Source: Burkholderiales bacterium
Lineage (GTDB): Bacteria > Pseudomonadota > Gammaproteobacteria > Burkholderiales > Burkholderiaceae_C
NCBI GenBank assembly: GCA_028869035.1
Contig: JAGWTL010000081.1
Coordinates: 1-10,429 of the forward strand
Length of the DNA stretch: 10,429 nt
Reading direction: 5' to 3'
Under the pieces are notes generated by a model. That model did no database searches and was not told where the DNA came from. It worked only from the letters and a program-made list of their open reading frames with translations. This document shows positions 6,867 through 10,429 of the stretch, in pieces. Numbering within the stretch: the stretch's first letter is position 1; each line of letters starts with the position of its first letter. The position numbers were made by a program, and so were the translations under genes.

Positions 6867-7166
6867 CGACAGCGGCGCCTCGATGAAATCCACACCCCGC
6901 TTCTTGAGGCGTGCAGCCAGGGTTTCGTGTGCATCGGGTGTGCCGGTGGAGCAGTCGATGATGTGCCGCACGCCGGGGACGGGCAGCAGCCCGTCTGCGC
7001 CCTCCACCACGCCCAGCACCACGCAGCCAGCCGCAGCAGCCACGCCGGCCAGCGTGGCGGCGGCCTGTACGCCCTGGGCGGCCAGGGCCTCACGCGCTTC
7101 GGCGCGCAGGTCGTAGCCGGCGACATGAAAGCCGGCGGCCATGAGGCGCTGCGCCAGCGTGCTGTC
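6867..7166 (-). pseudogene. Relic of a 3-hydroxyisobutyrate-dehydrogenase-like oxidoreductase
   Basis: About 100 codons of an NAD(P)-dependent beta-hydroxyacid dehydrogenase remain. The sequence runs from STLAQRLMAAGFHVAGYDL through VVEGADGLL and IIDCSTGTPD to VDFIEAPLS, the last two being typical of the end of the Rossmann domain in this family. The first strand with its GxGxxG nucleotide loop is absent: upstream of STLAQRL the frame reads unrelated residues toward the divergent gene. About nine residues also seem lost before VVEGADGLL. After EAPLS the sequence passes in frame into the isomerase relic, so the whole C-terminal domain with the catalytic Lys is gone. An ATG at 7142 opens a 153-codon frame across the junction, but it cannot encode an active enzyme. 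It lies head to head with the ThDP enzyme, only about 60 nt from its start. Confidence 0.76.
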
Positions 7167-7177
7167 GAACGTACACG

Positions 7178-7183
7178 GATAAT
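7178..7183 (+). promoter_or_regulatory. Possible -10 element of the ThDP enzyme gene
   Basis: GATAAT resembles a sigma-70 -10 hexamer 46 nt before the start at 7230, in otherwise GC-rich sequence. No convincing -35 is seen at the right distance. It lies just beyond the broken N-terminal end of the dehydrogenase relic. Confidence 0.3.
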
Positions 7184-7229
7184 CGTCCCGGACAGCGACA
7201 CCTCTCCAAGCGCCACACGGGAAAGAGAC

Positions 7230-8927
7230 ATGAGACTACAAGCAGCGGGACACCTGATCGTGCAATGCCTGATCGAGCAGGGCGTTAAACATGCCTTCGG
7301 CGTACCGGGTGAAAGTTTTCTGGCCGTGCTCGACGGCTTTCACGCCTACCGCGAGCAGATCCAGTTCGTCATCAACCGGCAGGAGGGCGGGGCCGCCTTC
7401 ATGGCCGAGGCCCACGGCAAGCTCACGGGCCGCCCGGGTGTGTGTTTCGTCACCCGCGGGCCCGGCGCCACCAACGCCTCCATCGGCGTGCACACCGCCT
7501 TCCAGGATTCCACGCCCATGGTGCTCTTCGTCGGCGATGTGGCCAGCGACATGCGCGACCGCGAGGCTTTCCAGGAGGTCAATTACGAATCCTTCTTCGG
7601 CCCCAGCACCAAGGGCTTCGCCAAGCGCGTGGAGCGCATCGACGACGCGCGCCGCATCCCCGAGTACATTGCGCGCGCCTTCGCCACCGCCATGAACGGC
7701 CGCCCCGGCCCGGTGGTGCTGGTCCTGCCCGAGGACATGTTGGTGCAGATGGTGGATGTGGCGCCCTTGCCGCGCGTGGAGGCGGTGCAGGCCTGGAGCG
7801 ATCCGGGTTCCCTGCGCAGCTTGCGCGAGATGTTGCTGGCCGCGCAGCGCCCCCTGGTGGTGGCCGGCGGCGGCGGCTGGACACCGCAGGCCGCGCAGGC
7901 CTTGCAGCGTTTTGCCGAGAACTGGAAGCTGCCCGTGAGCAACGCTTTCCGTTTCCAGGACACCTTTGACAACCAGCACCCGCAGTACGCGGGCGACATG
8001 GGCATCGCGCCCAACCCCAGGCTTGCCCAGCGCATCCGCGAGAGCGACCTCGTCCTCGCCATCGGCCCGCGCCTGGGCGAGATGACCACCGGCGGCTACA
8101 CCCTGCTCGAGGTGCCCAGACCTAAGCAGAAGCTGGTGCACATCCACAGCAGCGCCGAGGAACTCAACCGCGTCTACCAGGCGGATCTGGCCATCCACGC
8201 CACCATGAACGCCGCCGCGCGTTCGCTGGAGGTGCTGACCGCACCGCCCAGCCTGCCCTGGGAAGCGTGGACCCAGGCCGCCAACGCCGACTACCTGGCG
8301 AACCTGCAGCCGCAGCCCCTGCCCGGTGAGATCGACATGCCGGCCATCGTGGCCCTGGTGCAGAAGCACCTGCCGGCCGACACGGCGGTGACCAACGGCG
8401 CGGGCAATTTTGCGAGCTGGGTGCACCGTTTCTGGCGCTACCGCGGCCTGGCCCATGGGGACAAGACCCAGCTGGCGCCGACCAGCGGCGCCATGGGCTA
8501 CGGTGTGCCCGCCGGCATCGCCGTGGCCATCACCCAGGGGCGCATGGCCTTCACGATCGCCGGTGACGGAGATTTCCTCATGAACGGGCAGGAGCTGGCC
8601 ACCGCCGTGCAGCATGGCGCCAAGACGCTCATCGTGCTGCTCAACAACGGCATGTACGGCACCATCCGCATGCACCAGGAGCGCGAGTTCCCGCAGCACG
8701 TCAGCGGCTCGCAGCTGCAGAACCCCGATTTTGTGGCCCTGGCGCGCGCCTATGGCTACGCCGGCACACGCGTCACGCGCACCGCCGAATTCGAGGCGGA
8801 GCTGAAGGCCGCCGTGGCCCGCCCCGAGGGCACCTTGATCGAGATCATGCTGGACCCCGAGGTCATCACCACACGCGGCACCCTGGGCGCCATCACGCAG
8901 GCGGCGCTGGCGCGGCAGAAGAAATGA
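7230..8927 (+). CDS. Acetolactate-synthase-like thiamine diphosphate enzyme
   Basis: This 565-aa ThDP-dependent enzyme of the acetolactate synthase/pyruvate oxidase/benzoylformate decarboxylase superfamily is cytoplasmic and should act on a 2-oxo acid or aldehyde donor. It has the three usual domains: PYR (1-170), central (about 190-330) and PP (about 350-550). The catalytic Glu of the PYR domain is E52 in NRQEGGAA, and FGVPGES is at 23-29. The ThDP/Mg motif is GDGDF (445-449) with the closing NN at 472-473, followed by GMYGTIRMHQE. A conventional IlvB role in branched-chain synthesis is unlikely: no small subunit (ilvN) follows, and the neighbours are a transporter and relics of an isomerase and a dehydrogenase. 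A catabolic role is more likely, with unknown substrate. The start at 7230 has a weak GAAAGAG site; the frame extends upstream only into the relic. The gene itself appears intact. Confidence 0.94.
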   Translation: MRLQAAGHLIVQCLIEQGVKHAFGVPGESFLAVLDGFHAYREQIQFVINRQEGGAAFMAEAHGKLTGRPGVCFVTRGPGATNASIGVHTAFQDSTPMVLFVGDVASDMRDREAFQEVNYESFFGPSTKGFAKRVERIDDARRIPEYIARAFATAMNGRPGPVVLVLPEDMLVQMVDVAPLPRVEAVQAWSDPGSLRSLREMLLAAQRPLVVAGGGGWTPQAAQALQRFAENWKLPVSNAFRFQDTFDNQHPQYAGDMGIAPNPRLAQRIRESDLVLAIGPRLGEMTTGGYTLLEVPRPKQKLVHIHSSAEELNRVYQADLAIHATMNAAARSLEVLTAPPSLPWEAWTQAANADYLANLQPQPLPGEIDMPAIVALVQKHLPADTAVTNGAGNFASWVHRFWRYRGLAHGDKTQLAPTSGAMGYGVPAGIAVAITQGRMAFTIAGDGDFLMNGQELATAVQHGAKTLIVLLNNGMYGTIRMHQEREFPQHVSGSQLQNPDFVALARAYGYAGTRVTRTAEFEAELKAAVARPEGTLIEIMLDPEVITTRGTLGAITQAALARQKK

Positions 8928-8941
8928 GCGCGGGAGTGGTC

Positions 8942-8995
8942 CGCGGCGCGTGCCGCGAGCGGGCATAAAAAAGCCGGCTTTGCAGCCGGCTTTTT
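8942..8995. terminator. Bidirectional intrinsic terminator
   Basis: A perfect 12-bp inverted repeat, AAAAAGCCGGCT (8968-8979) and AGCCGGCTTTTT (8984-8995) with a TTGC loop, gives a GC-rich stem followed by a U-tract on both strands. It therefore serves both the ThDP enzyme gene and the histone-like gene, which converge here. A second small hairpin lies just before it: CGCGGC (8942-8947), GCCGCG (8952-8957). Confidence 0.92.
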
Positions 8996-9014
8996 CGTCA
9001 ACGGGGTGAACCGT

Positions 9015-9494
9015 TTACTTGAGGTGCTTGCCGATCAGGGCGGCCATTTCGAACATCGAGACTTGCGCCTTGCCGAAGATGGCCTTCAGCTTGTCGTCAG
9101 CGTTGATGTTGCGCTTGTTGACCTTGTCTTGCAGGCCGTTCTTCTTGATGTAAGCCCACAGCTTGCTCACGACTTCCGTACGCGGCAGGCCGGCGGAACC
9201 CACCACGGCGGCCAGGGCCGGGCTGGGGGTCAGGGGCTTCATGAAGGCGGCGTTCGGGGTGCGCTTCTTGGCCGGAGCCTTTTTCTTCGCAGCCTTTTTG
9301 GCCGGAGCCTTCTTGGCAGCGGCCTTCTTCGCCGGAGCCTTCTTCGCAGCCGGCTTCTTGGCCGGGGCCTTCTTCGCGGCGGCCTTCTTGGCCGGAGCTT
9401 TCTTCGCTACCGCCTTTTTGGCGGGAGCCTTTTTCGCAGCGGCCTTCTTGGCCGGAGCTTTCTTGGCCGGAGCCTTCTTCTTTGCAGTTGCCAT
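9015..9494 (-). CDS. Histone H1-like Lys/Ala tail fused to a SWIB domain
   Basis: This 159-aa protein is probably nucleoid-associated. Residues 1-78 are almost only Lys, Ala and Pro in ten-residue units (KKAPAKKAAA and variants), like the C-terminal tail of eukaryotic histone H1; such tails bind DNA without sequence preference and compact it. Residues 83-159 form a SWIB/MDM2-like domain: FMKPLTPSPALAAVVG, then LPRTEVVSKLWAYIKKNGLQD and the closing helices with NADDKLKAIFG. SWIB domains are known from eukaryotic chromatin remodelling complexes, chlamydiae and several betaproteobacteria. The partner of the domain here is unknown. The start at 9494 has a good ribosome site. The control region upstream is unusually rich in repeats, and the gene ends at a strong terminator. 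Tail length probably varies between strains because of the repeats. Confidence 0.94.
   Translation of the reverse strand: MATAKKKAPAKKAPAKKAAAKKAPAKKAVAKKAPAKKAAAKKAPAKKPAAKKAPAKKAAAKKAPAKKAAKKKAPAKKRTPNAAFMKPLTPSPALAAVVGSAGLPRTEVVSKLWAYIKKNGLQDKVNKRNINADDKLKAIFGKAQVSMFEMAALIGKHLK
9264..9479 (-). repeat. 30-bp coding tandem repeat in the histone-like tail
   Basis: About seven imperfect 30-bp units encode the ten-residue KKAPAKKAAA repeat. Copies differ mainly at third codon positions (GCC, GCT, GCA, GCG for Ala) and at one or two residues (AVA, PAA, AAK), so protein selection rather than very recent duplication maintains the pattern. The unit count could change by slippage or recombination. 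Confidence 0.85.
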
Positions 9495-9502
9495 GATTGA
9501 AT

Positions 9503-9508
9503 TCCTCT
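9503..9508 (-). promoter_or_regulatory. Ribosome binding site of the histone-like gene
   Basis: AGAGGA on the - strand lies 8 nt before the ATG at 9494-9492 and fixes the start. A perfect 10-bp palindrome, TGATTAATCA (9518-9527), sits 9 nt further upstream. Confidence 0.75.
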
Positions 9509-9517
9509 TCTAGAAGT

Positions 9518-9552
9518 TGATTAATCACCAGAGGGAACTGCTTCCTCTCTGG
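9518..9552 (-). promoter_or_regulatory. Palindrome and stem-loop in the histone-like gene leader
   Basis: TGATTAATCA (9518-9527) is a perfect AT-rich palindrome and a candidate operator. Directly beside it, CCAGAGGGAA (9528-9537) can pair, with one bulged base, with TTCCTCTCTGG (9542-9552) around a CTGC loop. Both lie between the proposed -10 and the ribosome site, so they would be in the mRNA leader and could affect translation or stability. Confidence 0.4.
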
Positions 9553-9562
9553 TATTGCGGAT

Positions 9563-9589
9563 GCTATAGGAGAAAAAACGCAACTCCAA
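9563..9589 (-). promoter_or_regulatory. Possible promoter of the histone-like gene
   Basis: On the - strand, TTGGAG (9589-9584) and TATAGC (9568-9563) are separated by 15 nt. The spacing is short and the -35 a weak match, so this is tentative. It overlaps the arms and loop of the inverted repeat at 9569-9609, which would place that repeat over the polymerase site. Confidence 0.35.
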
Positions 9590-9609
9590 GCGAAAAGTGC
9601 GTTTTCTCC
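9569..9609. repeat. Inverted repeat upstream of the histone-like gene
   Basis: The left arm GGAGAAAAAACGCA (9569-9582) and the right arm TGCGTTTTCTCC (9598-9609) are complementary over 12 bp except for two extra A in the left arm, with a 15-nt loop. This is the strongest structured element in the gap between the histone-like gene and the next gene. It may be an operator or a transcript hairpin. Confidence 0.5.
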
Positions 9610-9728
9610 CTCTGGGATGTTGTTTTTTTCATCGCGATTTTCGGGCTGCTACGCTCTGCAAATCGCCTTTTTCCCTCTGGAGACGCCTTCCGGAGGGGCT
9701 CAACACATGCGGTGACGAGAGGAAACCC

Positions 9729-9890
9729 ATGCACACGCAGACCTGCTGCCACCCCTGTTTCTCCTCTGGAGCGGCCGTTTTTCCGTCTGCGATTGCTCCA
9801 GCGCGCGCCGCTGTGACGGCCCTGCGGCGCTGCCGATGCGCTGCGATGGCGGCTCGGTGTGCGCCTGCCGCGGCCTGCGCCGTCGCCTGA
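9729..9890 (+). CDS. Candidate 53-aa Cys-rich leader ORF (doubtful)
   Basis: An ATG with a good ribosome site (AGAGGA at 9718-9723, 5 nt spacing) opens 53 codons, ending 11 nt before the proposed start of the cyclotransferase-like gene. The peptide begins MHTQTCCHPCF and has seven Cys (6, 7, 10, 35, 37, 44, 50) in an Ala/Arg-rich background. A glutathione-linked neighbour makes a Cys-sensing leader an attractive idea, but the Ala/Arg/Cys content is also what random GC-rich DNA gives in this frame. No family is recognised. Confidence 0.2.
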   Translation: MHTQTCCHPCFSSGAAVFPSAIAPARAAVTALRRCRCAAMAARCAPAAACAVA

Positions 9891-9901
9891 AAAAGCCCGG
9901 C

Positions 9902-10336
9902 ATGGCGCTTTATCGCCCCCAGGAGCCCGCGAGGGACGCCACTCCATGCCCTGAGCAGCCCGAACTTCATGTCTTCGTCTATGGCACGCTGCGCCGCGGC
10001 GAGGCCAACGACATCAACCGCCTGATGCCGGCGCCGCGTTACCTGGGGCAGGCTCGCATCCGCGGCGCGCTTTACGACCTGGGGCCCTATCCCGGTGTGG
10101 TCCTGGGTGGCGAGGCCTGGGTGCGGGGTGAGGTCTACGCCATCACCCCCGAACTCGAGAGCGAGCTCGATCGCATCGAAGAGGTGGCGCCGGTGCCCAG
10201 TGGTGAATATGCGCGCCGTCATGTTGACGTCGAGGTCGATGGCCAGCCGCTGCTCTGCCTGGTCTACGAAATCGATGCGCGGCGTGTGCAGGGCAGGCCG
10301 CGCATCGTCACGGGCGATTGGTTGCGGCGCCGCTGA
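9902..10336 (+). CDS. Gamma-glutamylcyclotransferase-like (AIG2/GGCT) protein
   Basis: This 144-aa protein of the GGCT-like/AIG2 superfamily is cytoplasmic. Known members cyclise the gamma-glutamyl group of glutathione or gamma-glutamyl amines, releasing 5-oxoproline; the exact substrate here is unknown. The signature VFVYGTLRRG (24-33) forms the substrate loop, GALYDLGPYPGVV (55-67) is the second conserved strand pair, and LDRIEEV (89-95) carries the probable catalytic Glu (E93 or E94). Length is normal for the bacterial single-domain type. The start is uncertain: 9902 has no strong ribosome site, and the frame is open to an ATG at 9836, whose extra 22 residues are Cys/Arg-rich and unlike the family. 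The conserved domain begins near residue 21, so either start gives a complete enzyme. Confidence 0.88.
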   Translation: MALYRPQEPARDATPCPEQPELHVFVYGTLRRGEANDINRLMPAPRYLGQARIRGALYDLGPYPGVVLGGEAWVRGEVYAITPELESELDRIEEVAPVPSGEYARRHVDVEVDGQPLLCLVYEIDARRVQGRPRIVTGDWLRRR

Positions 10337-10347
10337 GCCCGTTTCAT

Positions 10348-10371
10348 GCACCGTTTGGCGTGGCCCGGTGC
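10348..10371. other. Hairpin after the cyclotransferase-like gene
   Basis: GCACCG (10348-10353), 12-nt loop, CGGTGC (10366-10371) lies 11 nt after the stop. No U-tract follows directly, so it is at best a weak terminator. The remaining sequence to the window end shows no gene. Confidence 0.3.
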
Positions 10372-10429
10372 GAAGCCTTGAAGCACCAGGCTGCGCGCAT
10401 TTCAAAACAGCCCACTCTTGTTTCATGAT

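Larger units (their letters stand above)
9495..9901. other. Repeat-rich intergenic region without a confirmed gene
   Basis: These 407 nt between the histone-like gene and the cyclotransferase-like gene are more AT-rich than their surroundings over 9500-9680. They hold several copies of a pyrimidine-rich motif: TTCCCTCTGG at 9671-9680, the same 10-mer inverted at 9528-9537, and variants ending at 9552, 9615 and 9769. Open frames cross it on both strands but show no family likeness. A weak small-ORF candidate lies at 9729-9890. Confidence 0.6.

Noticed and set aside
7236..8966. 576-codon open frame antisense to the ThDP enzyme gene
   Set aside because: It is the mirror of a well-supported gene in GC-rich DNA, rich in His, Gly, Ala, Arg and Gln with no domain; it also runs through the terminator hairpin.
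9264..9479. Regular 30-bp repeats that might suggest a CRISPR or minisatellite
   Set aside because: There are no unique spacers; the repeats encode the in-frame KKAPAKKAAA tail.
9517..9947. Open frames of about 100-127 codons on both strands between the histone-like and cyclotransferase-like genes
   Set aside because: They have no recognisable domain, no good ribosome sites, and overlap the repeats and likely promoter.
9629..10426. 265-codon - strand frame across the right end
   Set aside because: It is antisense to the cyclotransferase-like gene with its YGTLRRG motif, and shows no family likeness.

Overview
The window looks like chromosomal DNA of a high-GC betaproteobacterium, most likely Burkholderiales and probably Comamonadaceae. 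This rests on protein style, the Cox accessory cluster, the Lys/Ala-tailed SWIB protein and a hairpin-rich intergenic element at the left edge of a kind I associate with Comamonadaceae. It is a family-level inference; no rRNA or tRNA is present to confirm it. I see no CRISPR array, insertion sequence or phage gene.

Region 1 (1-3529, + strand). After the intergenic element comes a tight operon coxG-coxD-coxE (stop/start overlaps of 4 and 7 nt), then, after 38 nt and a strong ribosome binding site, a MocA-type molybdenum-cofactor nucleotidyltransferase. Together these encode maturation and insertion functions for a molybdenum hydroxylase of the CO-dehydrogenase/xanthine-dehydrogenase family. 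The structural subunits are not in the window.

Region 2 (3530-5037, - strand). A small protein with a receiver-like fold pattern and no confident family lies upstream of a His-rich cation-diffusion-facilitator metal exporter (ZitB/CzcD type). The convergent junction with region 1 holds two overlapping inverted repeats that cannot form together.

Region 3 (5038-8995). A major-facilitator transporter of the fosmidomycin-resistance (Fsr) type reads rightward. It meets, stop codon to stop codon, a decayed - strand segment of about 665 bp. This carries the remains of two genes, a sugar-phosphate isomerase/epimerase and a 3-hydroxyisobutyrate-dehydrogenase-like oxidoreductase, broken by deletions and frameshifts. 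Divergent from the relic is an intact acetolactate-synthase-like ThDP enzyme, closed by a perfect 12-bp bidirectional terminator. The likely history is a small catabolic cluster (transporter, isomerase, dehydrogenase, ThDP enzyme) whose middle two genes have been lost.

Region 4 (8996-10429). A histone-H1-like Lys/Ala tail fused to a SWIB domain lies on the - strand. It is followed by about 400 bp of AT-richer, repeat-rich upstream sequence with inverted repeats and several copies of a TTCCCTCTGG-like motif. A gamma-glutamylcyclotransferase-like protein then reads rightward. The most notable items are the gene relic, the eukaryote-like histone/SWIB fusion with its structured control region, and the unassigned receiver-like protein. 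None of these is by itself clear evidence of a new system.
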